Shown: in pieces, positions 10,585 to 22,161 of the stretch | Layout of the letters: each line of letters begins with the position of its first letter | How positions within the stretch are numbered: the stretch's first letter is position 1 | Source of the DNA: Crotalaria pallida | Taxonomy: Eukaryota > Streptophyta > Magnoliopsida > Fabales > Fabaceae | Length of the DNA: 64,000 nt | Direction: 5' to 3' | Assembly (NCBI GenBank): GCA_037953625.1 | Contig: CM075653.1 | Span: forward strand, 104,015,639 to 104,079,638 | Translations under genes and position numbers: made by a program | Notes under the pieces: model-generated | Seen by the model: the letters and a program-made list of their open reading frames with translations, nothing else | Database searches by the model: none | Told to the model about the DNA's origin: nothing

Positions 10585-11423
10585 TTGTTTTGTAGGTTTG
10601 ATTGAAGATGCAAATGAATGACACATGTTCTCAATTGGTCTCAACTATGAATGTCTATATTCACATCTTCAATTGGTATCACACTTGCATCTCAAGTGAA
10701 TGTCCTACAAAGTGGTAATATTTGATATTGATATATTATCTTAATTGGTATCTTCTCAATTGATATTACTTTTCTAAATGTTTAGTTAATTCAATTGGTA
10801 TCATTGAGTTGATGAAAGCATGATAATCATATAATTGAAATCTTATTAAAGTATGATGCTTTTGTGATTATTGATTCTTCTTTACAATTGATATCTTCTT
10901 TGTTAAGTGATATTATGATCTTTTTAGTTCTCAATTGGTATTATATTTCATTGTTATATTCTCTTACCAATTGATATCACATTTCAAAGTAAAGCTCTAT
11001 TGTATTTGTTCAATTGGTATCAATGTTGTGAAGAAATGATCATTGATTTCTTACCTTGGCTTAGATGTTATATTTCAATTGGTATATATTACTTTTTGAT
11101 AATGCCAAAGGGGGAGAAATATTATGTTTTGAATTGAATGAAATGTTTCTCAAATGGGGAGAAATGGTATGTTTTTAAATGTTTTTAAAACATGGGAGAA
11201 ATATGATATTATATTTGGAGAAAGGTTGTTTTGTTGTTTTTATGTAGGTTGAGCTAAGTTGTTTAAGATAGGGGGAGAATCAAGCTTCTATCTCAATTGG
11301 ATTCAAGTGTTATAGCATTGATTGAGAGGGAGAAAGAGTCTTCTCAAGTGATCAAATGTTTCAAGCATCAACAACTTCAAGCGATTTCAAAACATGGGTT
11401 GTCATTTTCAAAAAGGGGGAGAT
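10585..11423 (+). repeat. Non-coding tail with repeated CAATTGGTATC motifs and multiple purine tracts
   Basis: No coding sequence is seen between gag and the 3' LTR. From about 10631 to 11085 the phrase CAATTGGTATC, or a variant with GATATC, occurs about nine times at irregular 40-80-bp spacing. It equals the LTR-end/primer-site junction at 8720-8730 (CAATTGGTATC). Several purine tracts (ccaaagggggagaa at about 11104, gatagggggagaat at about 11268, AAAAGGGGGAGAT at 11411-11423) precede the LTR; multiple polypurine tracts are known in Sireviruses. The last one is the probable plus-strand primer. Confidence 0.75.
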
Positions 11424-13006
11424 TGTTAGTTCCATGATGAACATGATGAATATTTTGATAATGACAAAGTGTTTTTGAACAAGCTACAAGAGTTGATCAA
11501 GTTTCAAGCTCAACAAGCAACAACAAACATCAAATGAAGAAGAGAGAAAGCAAGCTCATGAAGACCTAAGTTTGAGTGTATTTGTATTTCTTTTATATTT
11601 TGCCTCTCAAGCTTCATAGGTTTTTTATTTGGGTAGATTATTATAGAGGGTAGTGAATCTCATTCATAAGTCATGATTAAATCATAATTTGAGTTTTCAC
11701 TTAACCTAGAATCAATAGGTGGCTTAAAGGTTTTAAAGGAAAGGTTGGATTTTGAGAAAACAAGTTTTGAACATGTACAGTACCAACTTAATCGATTAAG
11801 TGATAACTTAATCGAGTACTACTCGAGTACACGACTTGCTTAATCGATTAAGTACTGCTGAACTGATTTTTTAAAATACGTTTTTCACTTCTCAAAATCA
11901 GTTTTCAAGTGCTACAACTTTTGGGTATTCTATATAAACCTTTTCCTATTATTTGTGATCAATTAGAATCATTTCATACAAGTTTTACAAAGAATCAAGC
12001 CACTCTATTCTCTCTTATTTTCTAAAGATCAAAGTTCTCATATTTTCATATTCTTTGATCAAGAACCTTTGAATCTCTTATGGTGAATTGTCATAACTCT
12101 TGATTGGGATTCATAGGATTGTTTTGTGTTTTCTATTGTGTTGTAATCTTTGCAAGAAGGCAAGCCACTACAACAAACAAGAAGTCTTGGTGTGTCGATT
12201 TTATCATCAAGCAAGTGCATTCTTATTGAAGAAGAAGAAGAAGTCTTGGTTGTGAATCAAGCAAGTGAAGCCTTGGTGTGTGGTTTATCATCAAGCAATT
12301 GAAGACTTGTTGTGTCGATTATCAACAAGGGGTAGAGGTTAGATTAGAGAGAAGATCAATAGGATTACAAGGCAAGGGTGTCGGTTATCTCTTGTAGGCT
12401 AGCAAGAAGGAAGTCTTGTGAGGCAATCACTTGTAATTTGAGAACTCTAATTCCTCATAGTGAAGAATCTCTCTTGGTTGAAGAGGGGACTGGATGTAGC
12501 TTTCAAGTGGATGAAAGTGAACCAGGATAAATCACTGTGTCGTATCTCTAAACCCTTACTCTTTATATTCAAGTCATTTGATTGCGTTCTTGGTTGAAAA
12601 CCTAGAAAGATTGATTTTCATAATTGATTGAATTGAATCTTTGATTGTTCAAATTGATAAAGGGAAAATCATTTTCATAACTAGGTTAATCAATAAGAAT
12701 ATAGGTGTTAATCATTTCCGCTGAATCTCTGATCTTGCATGTGAATTGATTGATTTTCGTATTCGAATGAAAAATTGATTTTTCTGTTTCTGTCATATTT
12801 AATCGATTAAGTTCAAGTTTAATCGAGTACTACTCGAGTAAATTGCAGGTTAATCGATTAAGTACTGTAGAATTTGCAAAAATCATTTGTTTTGATTGTT
12901 TCGTTCGAAAATCTTTCAAGGTAGCTTCAACACCTATTCAACCCCCCCTTCTAGGTGTTTTCCTAGGGTTCCTAAGTCTCTCCAACCACCAATTGCGGTT
13001 TCCACA
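11424..13006 (+). repeat. Copia element 3' LTR
   Basis: It is nearly identical to 7139-8721 and equally long. Its last part contains an ATG (12843) that opens a frame running through the LTR end into the resumed Tat-1 gag-pol, so an LTR-started transcript could encode an artificial fusion. Confidence 0.95.
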
Positions 13007-13011
13007 GACCC

Positions 13012-15347
13012 TAGGCTCGGCACCTTTGAGGTGGTTCAACTCCCTACCTGCTAATTCGATTCATTCTTGGGCTGAGCTTAGGAGAGCATTCTTGAATCGA
13101 TACACGGCCAGTATGTCACAGCCAAAGTCAGATCATTCATTAGCTGGAGTCGCACAGAGACCTGACGAGTCTCTACGCGACTACCTAGCTCGGTATCAAC
13201 AAGAGGCCAGTGGCATATCAGGACTGCAATCTGGAGTGTCTGTTCTTTTGCTAACTCAAGGGTTGCGGGATGGAGATTTCAAGGATTGTCTAATTGGGGA
13301 ACCACCAAAAGATATGGCCGAGCTAAGGGAGAGATCTAGGAAGTTTGTCAATCTGGAGGAATTCCATAGAATCAGTACTACGACACGGGGTAGGGAGGAA
13401 CGACAGGAGCAACGACCTCGTCAAAACGATCCCCGTCAAAGTGATCGTTTTCGAGATAGGGGGAGGAAGGACAAGAGAGAAAGAGGAGAAAAACTGCCTC
13501 CAAAAGGCAAGTATGATGAATATACCCAGCTTACAGTCCCGAGGAGTCAAATCCTTCGTGAGACTATGCATACCGAGATGCGTAACATCACTCGGCCTCC
13601 AGCTCTGAGAAGAACTGCTCAAAAGGATAAGACAAAGTATTGCGATCATCATGGCGAATGGGGGCATACCACCGATCAGTGTACCCAGCTGAAAGACCTG
13701 ATTGAGGAAATGGTAAGGGATGGAAAACTTCAACAATATATTGGTGAAGCATTGCGGAAGCGTGCGAAGAGAAGAAGCCATTCCCCGCCTAGATCTGAAC
13801 AGAAACAGAAAAACAGAAGCCCTTCACCACCTGCAGGGGGAGCCTCCATCCTACTGTCTGAGCAGGATAAGGGTCGAGAGACTTTCCTAATCAATACCAT
13901 TGCTGGAGGATTTGCAGGTGGAGGGGAAAGAAAAGGAGATCGAAATAAGTATGTGGGGCAGGTCCTTTCGGTGGCCAGCCGACCAATTCAGAAACCCAAA
14001 AAGAAGAACATTGTCATCAGCTTCAGTGACGAGGATTTTGCTGATATTATTCAGGACCACAATGATCCAATGGTAGTTACTGCCAGACTCGGCAATTACG
14101 AAGTGAGAAGGATTCTCGTCGATCAGAGGAGTTCAGCAGACATTATGTTCTTGGATCTGTTCGAGGCCTTGAAGTTGAAAAGATCTGACCTAACTCCATT
14201 TGAGGGCAGTTTGATTGGCTTTACGGGTCATTCCATTGTTCCCTTAGGCCACATTCATCTCCCAGTGACCATGGGGGAGCAACCTTCTGCTCGAACCGAG
14301 ATGATAAAGTGGCTAGTTGTCCAAGCACCGTCGGCATACAACGCCATCCTCGGACGTACTGCACTCCAATCATTTGGTGCCGTTGTATCAACCGTTCACC
14401 AAGCCATGAAGTTTCCAGGGTCTGACGACCAGGTGGTAACGGTACGTTCCGAACAAGAGTTGGCTCGGAAATGTTACAATATCAGCTTGGGCAAACTGAA
14501 GCTGGATGATGATGAGAAGATTATGCAAGAAGTTCTCAGCAAGGGAAGTGTTAATCTGGCAGATATTGACGTAAGGGAGGAGGATGAAACTAGGCCAACT
14601 CCCCAGGGGGACTTCAAGAAGATAATTCTGGGGACCGATCCACCCCGTTGCGTTAAAATTGGTGTTGGCCTTGCTGAGGAAGTTGAAAGAGAACTGACAG
14701 AGTTGCTGGTAGAAAACAAAGACTTGTTCGCTTGGACATCGGCAGACATGCCAGGAATCGATCCGAACTTCATCTGCCACAAGTTAAGTGTGTATCCAGG
14801 TGCTAAGCCGGTGTGTCAGAAGAAAAGACGGGTCGGAACTGAGAAGGCTCAAGCAACAGAAGAAAAGGTAGTCGAGCTTCTTGAGGCAGGATTTATCAGA
14901 GAAGTGGTATATACTGATTGGTTGGCTAATCCCGTACTGGTCAAAAAGTCCAATGGAAAATGGAGAACGTGCGTGGATTATACAGACTTGAACAAAGTTT
15001 GCCCCAAGGATAAAAATCCACTTCTCTGCATAGACAAACTTGTAGATAGCTCGATAGGGTATCAAAGACTATCCTTCATGGATGCTTATTCGGGGTACAA
15101 TCAGATCCTTATGTATCCCCCGGATCAGGTGAAGACTTCGTTCATCACGGAAAATGCTACATATTGTTACAATGTCATGCCGTTTGGACTTAAGAACGCT
15201 GGGGCAACGTACCAAAGAATGATGAACAAGGTGTTCGGCCCACTGATTGGACCCATAATGGAGGTATACATAGATGATATGATTGCAAAGAGCTTGAAGG
15301 AAGAAGATCATGCTAAGGATTTAAAGGTCATCTTGGGTAGAATTTGA
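13012..15347 (+). pseudogene. gag-pol: Tat-1 gag (3' part), protease and first half of RT
   Basis: After the duplicated GACCC the gag resumes (...GSAPLRWFNSLP). Gag ends with a Tat-type zinc knuckle variant, CDHHGEWGHTTDQC, near 13641. The retroviral-type aspartic protease is near 14121, where the motif reads VDQRSSAD: the glycine expected after D-x and present in Tat-2 (DQGSSAD) is arginine, which probably kills the enzyme. RT follows, with palm residues DYTDLNKVCPKD and the catalytic YIDD box near 15267. An in-frame TGA at 15345-15347, 25 codons past YIDD, stops the protein where Tat-2 has arginine. Gag and pol are one frame here. Confidence 0.92.
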
Positions 15348-15356
15348 GAGTTTGAT

Positions 15357-17786
15357 ATGAGGTTGAATCCGGAAAAGTGCACGTTTGGGGTCCCTGCTGG
15401 TTCATTCCTCGGATTCATGCTCACCGAACGAGGGATCGAGGCAAATCCAGAGAAGTGCCGAGCCATCCTCGAAATGAAGAGTCCATCCGATATCAAGGGA
15501 GTACAACAGTTGGTAGGTCGGGTTGTTGCCCTTTGTAGATTTTTATCTCAGTCAGCTCGGAAGGCTCTACCATGGTACCAACTACTACGGAAGGAGAAGG
15601 AAAAGACGTTCGAGTGGAATGAGGCATGCGAAAAGGCCTTCACTGACCTTAAGCAATACCTGGCATCCCCTCCAATCTTGTCTAGCCCTGTAAATGGAGA
15701 AATTCTATTCCTTTACTTATCAGTGGGCGATTTAGTGGTCAGTTCGGTTCTGGTTCGGGAAGAGTCAGGTAAGGAATCCCCGATTTATTTCGTCAGCCGA
15801 GCACTACAGGGACCAGAGCTGAGGTATCAGAAGGTAGAAAGGTTGGCATTCTGTTTGGTTATCACGGCCAGAAGATTGCGTCAATACTTCCAGAGCCACC
15901 ATATCAAGGTCAGAACGGCTCAGTCGATCCGTCAGATACTCCAAAAACCAGACTTGGTAGGCAGAATGGTGACTTGGGCCATTGAACTTTCCGAGTTCGA
16001 CATCACTTTCGAACCAAGGAAGGCAATGAAGTCCCAGGTCTTAGCTGACTTTCTCACCGAGTTTATTGAGCCATCGACGAGCTCAAACTTGGACTGGAAC
16101 ATTTATGTTGATGGGTCGAGCAACAAGCTCGGGGCAGGTGCTGGAATAATTTTGGAGAATTCCGAGGGAATTACTTTGGAATATTCTTTGAAGTTCGGAT
16201 TTCCGACTTCGAATAATCAAGCGGAGTATGAAGCTGTAATGGCTGGTCTGAGGATGGCGAAAGAAGTAGGGGCCCGAGAAGTGAAGATTTTCAGCGATTC
16301 TCAGTTGGTGGTATCGCAAGTAAAAGGTGACTATCAAGCCAAGGAGCCCATCCTCCAAAAATATTTGGAGAAGGTAAAGTTCCTGTCTTCAGAGTTTGCC
16401 AAGGTTGAATTCTGTCACATCCCAAGAGAAAGCAATGGCCGAGCGGACATTCTTTCCAAACTTGCTTCAACAAAGGGTCTTGGAAATAACAAGACGTTGA
16501 TCCAAGAAATGGTGCATGGACCTAGCATTGTCCTCTCCGTTTCGGTGGATCCAAGTTGGACTCCTCCGATCATAAGCTACTTGGAACAAGGAATTTTGCC
16601 GACGGATCCAATCGAGGCCAAAAAGCTTGTCAGAAAAGCATCCCAATTTGCCATGGTCGATGGAATACTGTTTCGCCGAGGGGTCAGCGGCCCCATGCTT
16701 AGGTGCTTAGACCCCGCCGAAGCAAAGCGGGCACTGGAAGAAGTCCATGGAGGTATCGGAAGCCATCATGTTGGGGGGAAATCACTGGCAAAAAAGATTC
16801 TGAGAGCAGGATACTACTGGCCGACCCTACAACAGGATGCGATTGGTCATGTGAGAAGATGTGAAAAATGTCAGTTTCACAGTGATGTCTATCAGAAGCC
16901 GGCTGAGGAACTCCATTCACTTTCATCTCCCTATCCCTTCTATCAATGGGGAATGGATTTGATTGGCCAGTTCCCCACAACACTAGGACAACTCAAATGG
17001 GTGATAGTGGCCATCGATTATTTTACCAAGTGGATTGAAGCCGAGCCCCTAGCAACTATCTCGTCGGCCAAGGTGCAGAAGTTCTTTGAGAGACAGGTTG
17101 TGGCTCGGTTTGGAGTGCCACAAGTTTTGGTAACCGACAACGGAACCCAATTCGCAGCAAAGGCATTCCAAGACTTAGTCAACGCTTTGAACATTGAACA
17201 CTATTTTTCCTCGATCGAACACCCTCAGACCAATGGACAAGTAGAATCAGTGAACCGAAGTATCATTCAGGGGATCAAGAAGAGACTCATTGGAGCAAAG
17301 GGGAATTGGTTAGAAAACTTGCATGAAGTGCTTTGGTCGTACCGTACCACCGTACAGACTTCAACGGGAGAAACCCCTTATCGTCTTACTTATGGTTGCG
17401 ACGCTGTCATCCCGATAGAAAGGATCATCCCTTCTTTCCGAGCCATACAACAACCGAACCCCCTCAACAACACTCTACTGTGTGAGGACCTAGTTCTGTC
17501 GAAAGAAGTCAGAGATTTAGCTGCCGAACAAGAAAGACATGCCAAGCTTATGCAAGCGAAAGGGTATAATCGCTCAGTAGTGCCCAGAGAGTTCGAGGTA
17601 GGTGACCTCGTCCTTCGAAGAGCTGACATCGGCCTAAAAAATGCTAAGGATGGGAAACTGGCTCAGAATTGGGAAGGTCCATACCGAGTAGCTTCCAAAA
17701 CAGGAACAAGAGCCTACAAGCTCCTCTCGGGTGCCCTCATCAACAACACATGGAACGTGGCAAAACTTAGAGCATATTTCAGTTAG
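15357..17786 (+). pseudogene. pol: Tat-1 pol, 3' part: end of RT, RNase H, archaeal-type RNase H, integrase
   Basis: The same frame continues after the stop for about 809 codons. In order: the RT connection (MRLNPEKCTFGVPAGSFLGF), the gypsy RNase H (ending ...LADFLTEF, near residue 225), and a second, archaeal-type RNase H (YVDGSSNKLGAGAGII from about residue 249, SDSQLVVSQV near 313, then IPRESNGRADIL). Then comes integrase, with an HHCC finger (SHHVGG...CEKC) and the catalytic DDE residues in MDLIG, VTDNG and GQVES. The double RNase H is diagnostic of the Tat lineage. This part has no further stops but cannot be reached without reading through TGA 15345. Confidence 0.92.
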
Positions 17787-18305
17787 AACTTTCTATCTAT
17801 TTCAATTCTATTTTCAATTATTTTTGTTTTATTATTTCCCTTGCTGTGTTAGGACTGTTTATTTTTAATGATGGTGTACGCTCGGTGGAACTCCGAGCCC
17901 ATTGTATTTACTGCTTCGAATAAATAAAAGTTCTATTATTGAATTCATTGTATTTACGTACTTTTCCTCATAACCGACTAGCCACCGATTATGACGCGAA
18001 CGATTATAAACAGCTCAAACAAGAGCTTATAACTCGTCAAGTACCTTAAAAGGGTTCCCGATTCAAACATGATTTGTTTTAAAAATCATTTATACATCGC
18101 GGTTAGAGGAACCCACCTCGGCTAAAGTGCTGGAGTTCCGAGGTCTTAACACTTGAATTCTTAACAAAAAGTTCAGAAAGAAGCATAAAATAAAAACGGA
18201 TATCATAAATATTCCAAACCAGTTACAGCAAAACCAGTTACAGAAAAAAGATTTAAACCCATCTATTGGGGCAGATACAAAAGTAAAGAAGCAAAAGAAA
18301 AAAAG
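17787..18305. promoter_or_regulatory. Tat-1 intergenic region between convergent pol and antisense gene
   Basis: It is non-coding and conserved with 48892-49284 plus 50993-51065 of Tat-2. AATAAATAAAAG at about 17919 is a likely polyadenylation region for pol. Inverted pairs include GCTCGG/CCGAGC at about 17880-17900 and ACCTCGG/CCGAGGT at about 18115-18145. Confidence 0.5.
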
Positions 18306-20860
18306 CTACTCGATATCAGACAGTACCACGCTGTCAGGGTCGAACTTCTCATCTTCCTCTTCCTCACCTTCGGCACCCTCGGCCTCTTCTTCCTCGGACT
18401 CCTCGGTGAAATGGTCAGGTAGATCATTGCTGCTCATGTCAATAGGAACCCCATTCGCGCCCACAATCTGACCATTCTTGGCAGCAAAGAGGGGGTCGAC
18501 GCCCATTGTCACGAGGTTAGGGTTCAGAATGCGAAGTTGCTCGGTTGTGTTAAGGAAGGAATCTTCAACTGCGTGACTCCAGTTGTACAGATTCTCCTGG
18601 GCCGCCTTCTTATGCTTAAGAGCTTTCGCTCTCATCTTGTCCATAGAGGCTCGGAGCCCTGTAACCTCATCCTTAGCATATTCAAGTTGCTCCTGAGCCA
18701 CAGCTGCATCCTCCTTCGCCTTTCTCAAGGGCCTCTTGAAGAGTTTTTTCGGCTGTTTCTTTATCAGCTTCGGCCTTAGCTTTGGCGCCTTCAGATTCCT
18801 GCATTCCCTTCTGCAGTCTTTCATTCTCGGCCGCCAGTGCTTGAAGTATTTTCTCAAAGCTTTCCACTTGAAGCTGCAAGTAATCCTCCCGATCATTAGC
18901 TTCTGATCTTTTCTTCTTCTCCTCTGGGGCCACTCCAGCGTAGATATCGTCACCACGCTGACCGAGGTAATGGAGAATGCTTGCACCTAGTAGGAAGCTC
19001 CTCACCAAGGCTGAGCAGTTATTTTCCCAGGTGCCTGGGGTCCAGGCACCTATCACTTCAGCGTCCTCAGGAGGAAAGACAGTTGCAGTGAAGGAATCTA
19101 ACTTCTTCTTACCCCACACCGTTTTGGCAACGGCGTCATCCATACCCTCGGCAACTTGAACCCCCTTGTGAGTCTTACTCATGCTGAACCAGTCGCCAGC
19201 CAATCCTTTCCCTTTTTCCACCCGAGGTCTCTTGGAGGGACGCTCAGGAGTACCCTGAGTACTTGGTTGCGCTTCTATGGGAACTGTTTGTTCAGCACTC
19301 TTGGTGGCCTGAGGTACCTCGGCAGGGATAGAACGAGGAACAACAAGGAGACTAGTTGTTGGAGTTGGTTCGGAGGTTTGGCTTTTAGCCGAGGATCCCG
19401 AATCTCCTCTCACAGCAGCCAGTTGAGCCATCCTGGCCGAAGCAGCTGCACTCTTCTTGGCTTTTGAAGCTTTCTTCCCCATTTTTTCTGCAATGAGAAA
19501 ATATGCGTTAGACCGAGCAAAAAAAAAAAAAAATATATATATATATACCCATCTCGGCCTTCACTTCGGCCCGTGTCCTCTTCAGCAATATTTTTTTGGT
19601 ATCAATCTGACCATTCTCCTTGCGGTACTCCCAAACTCGGTCGCACAATCGTCTCTCGGCCTTCGTTAAATCAGTCTTGTAATCAAACTGATATAAGGAG
19701 GCCCCTCGGTTATAGATACCATTCGACCAGCTCAAAGGGAACCGAGGTACAACTTTAATTTCCCCTTCTGTCTCAACCTGTTCCATAAACCAGCAAACTT
19801 CGGCTCCAGTGTATTCGTATTGAAAGAAGAGCGATTTAAAGGATTTCCAAGAATCGGTTACTTTTGCAAAGAGGGCGTGCTCCCTCCGAGCTTTTAAGGA
19901 CACCCAAAGCCCCTTTGAGTCGCCAAACTTGTTCACTTGGGGGGCGTACAACCAAAAGAAAGATCGCAATGTAGCTACTAGACCTTCAGCGTCGCAGAAT
20001 TGTTGAAACACCCTTACAAAGGCCCAACCACTTGGATGTGGCTGGCTCAGGGCTATGTTTAAGTGCTTCAGGACTTCTATCTCGAGGGTGGAAAAGGGCA
20101 TGCGGACTCCGACCATTGTTGCTATTTCCTCGTAAAAATAAAAAAGCTGTCGGTTTTTCGGTATTTGGAGGCATATCCGGTCGTCTATGCCCGCGTGTCT
20201 TAATACGAAGTCCGAGGCATTCCCATCTTCTCTCGGAGGTGTGAGAAGTGGACGAAGATGGTTCAAGCTGTTAGCCATTAGCAATGAGGGCCTTATTCCA
20301 AGAATTTCCCGATCAAAGATAGCATCATATTGTGCGTGATTCGGAGGTAGGGGATACTCTTCAGGATGAGTTTCACATCTGTGTTCCACCATATCTGGGG
20401 AAAAAGTAAAAGGCTCGGCGTTAGCATTTTTTATAGCAGGCGTTTTAATTCTAAAGTTAAGGCCGAACCTAAAACCTTTTTCCCCCTCCCTCTTAGGACT
20501 TCCCAAAGACTCTTCCCTCCTCGTAAATCGCTCTGGACTAGTCCTAACCTGAGCTCGGCGCTCGGCAAACCTATAAGCCAACAACCACCTACCATCCTCT
20601 ACTGGGTCAGAAGGGTATTCTGTTGACAAGGGTTTGACTTCGAATGGCTCGTTTACCTCTTCGCCGAGTGGGGGGGCAGGGGGATCTCCTACTGCGCCAT
20701 TACCAGTATCGCCAGAATCAGAACTAATCTCAATGGGAACAAAATCAACATCAACATCCCTAGGATCCCCAGAACTAGAACTAGAATCGCTGGAAGATTC
20801 GTCTCCTAATCTCCTACAAAGTTCATGGTAAATCTTCTTCCCATCTCTCCAACTCCCCAT
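18306..20860 (-). pseudogene. Tat-1 antisense gene (Transposase_28-like plus coiled-coil), frameshifted
   Basis: The start is taken at 20860 (MGSWRDGKK) because it aligns with the Tat-2 start; an upstream in-frame ATG at 20911 is not shared. Exon 1 (20860-19549) carries an acidic serine-rich N-terminus and a region (YPLPPNHAQYD onward, then FYFYEEIATMVGVRMPFST) resembling the 'putative gypsy-type transposon' domain family (Transposase_28). A 61-nt intron (19548-19488) has GT/AG ends and joins in frame. Exon 2 begins with basic KK.SKAKKSAAA repeats and has a long coiled coil and an acidic tail ending LSDIE. A deletion near 18730, about 80 nt relative to Tat-2 and not a multiple of three, breaks exon 2. 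Function is unknown; antisense extra genes are reported for Tat-lineage elements. Confidence 0.8.
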
Positions 20861-21521
20861 ATTTATGAAATCCAAACCCCCTATACTATCTACCCAGAAC
20901 AAAAACCCCAAAATCCCTGCAAAACCCAGAGAAACCAGAACCTTCTCAAAAAGAAGAAGAAATGGAAGTAAAAATGAGTTATTAGAGTTAGAAGAAGAAG
21001 AGGTTACCTGCTTTTTGATCTCTGGAAGGAGTTGATGGCAGCGGATGATTGTGGAGAAACTAAAATGGAAAAAATGGCACAGGGAGCGAGTCAGAATAAG
21101 AGTTTACGGAATTTTTTGGAGCAGCAAGTGGAGAAAGTTTCTGGTTCTTTAGGAATCAGACGTGAGGAAATGAAAGAAGGGGGAGTGAAGGAGTTGAATA
21201 ACCTTCAACCCTAAAAACCTTTCGGTTTCCTTCCACAACACGCGTGGGCCGAAAGCCCATTAAGCCACACAACCACTCGCAGGGTGATACGTAGCAGTTA
21301 CTAACGACACTTTTTCAAATTTCAAAATTTGCAATGATGTGGCACGACTCTCAAGGACACGCGCTGTGCCTAGGCAACCCAAAACGTCACCTCGAACAGG
21401 CTAAAAGGTTAAAGCTGAAAACAGTTGTCAAGCAGTCCCAAACTATGACATCCGAAAAGGTCAACCCTAAACACTTGCTACCTCGTCACAGACTTCCCAA
21501 AGTCTTACGAGCTGGGGGGCT
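20861..21521 (-). promoter_or_regulatory. Tat-1 antisense-gene leader with a probable 5' UTR intron, and polypurine tract
   Basis: On the minus strand a donor, GCAG|GTAACC (first intron base 21007), and an acceptor, GGTTTTGCAG|GG (last intron base 20917), delimit a possible 91-nt leader intron. The same donor and acceptor phrases occur in Tat-2. On the plus strand AGCTGGGGGGCT (21510-21521) directly before the LTR is the likely polypurine tract. The antisense promoter should lie between 21010 and the LTR; I could not pick out a clear TATA box. Confidence 0.55.
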
Positions 21522-22161
21522 TGTAGGGTCTGCCGATCAGACACTAATTCAAGCCTGACCAAAGGGATTCTCTAAGGACGCTTCACTCGGATTGCTAAGC
21601 ATGAACGTCCCTCGCTCGGACTCATGGGATCCGAGCATACTAAAGGATCAGGCTGGGACTTAATGGGGCCGAGCCTTACAATCGGTCCTCAACCCATCCG
21701 GCTCGGGACTCTAGGGCCGAGACATACCGTCGGCTTGTGGATAGACTCAGTCTCATTCAGGCTTTATATCCCTTCCGCAAATCTCTCCTAGATTCTCGCT
21801 AACAGCCTAGACATGAGATCTTCAGTTGATCCTAACCAGATTCTAAGAGCATAATTATCCGACATTATCTCACAGAGTCCTGGTTCAGCACAACTCTGAT
21901 ACAGGGCCCAAACGGCCCATATCAGCCTCCTCTAAACCCTATAAATAGCTCATTACAGCTAGGGTTTCAGGTACGTAATCTCATCCCTAAGTTGACACTC
22001 TGCGCACACACACGTTGACTAGGGAGATCCTGCTTTTCCCAACTGGAACTGCAGAAATACCATAAGTCATACATTAACACTTGATCCTCTCTTGGGCTCC
22101 TGGTTGCCATAATCTTGAGCACTTAGAGGGTTAAGGACATATAGTGTTCAAGGACACTACA
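21522..22161 (+). repeat. Tat-1 3' LTR
   Basis: It is 640 bp, TGTAGGG...CACTACA, followed by the target duplication ATTAC. Its TATA box is at 21940-21947. Confidence 0.95.

Larger units (their letters stand above)
7139..13006 (+). mobile_element. Gag-only Ty1/copia (Sirevirus-like) LTR retrotransposon nested in Tat-1 gag
   Basis: Two 1583-bp LTRs (7139-8721, 11424-13006) enclose only 2.7 kb. GACCC is duplicated at 7134-7138 and 13007-13011. The internal region has an initiator-Met primer site, one gag frame, about 840 bp of non-coding sequence and a polypurine tract. There is no protease, integrase or RT. By eye the LTRs differ at about three positions in 1583, so it is young. It fits the terminal-repeat-with-gag class of non-autonomous elements, moved by proteins from a full relative. 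Confidence 0.93.
5524..22161 (+). mobile_element. Tat-1: complete Ty3/gypsy LTR retrotransposon, Tat lineage
   Basis: Two 640-bp LTRs (5524-6163, 21522-22161) bound the element. ATTAC is duplicated at 5519-5523 and 22162-22166. The order is LTR, primer site, gag (split by a copia element), protease, RT, RNase H, second archaeal-type RNase H, integrase, an antisense two-exon gene, polypurine tract, LTR. The second RNase H plus an antisense gene between pol and the 3' LTR places it in the Tat lineage (the group including Ogre, Retand and Grande). By eye the LTRs differ at about ten positions, so insertion was fairly recent. Without the copia element and its duplicated 5 bp it would be about 10.8 kb. 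Confidence 0.95.

Noticed and set aside
13323..17629. Many minus-strand open frames of 60-150 codons within gag-pol (such as 13323-13781)
   Set aside because: They are shadows of the well-supported plus-strand coding sequence, without domains.
20861..20911. Upstream ATG at 20911 as the start of the Tat-1 antisense gene
   Set aside because: The extra 17 codons are not shared with Tat-2, whose start aligns with the ATG at 20860, and they run into the predicted leader-intron acceptor region.
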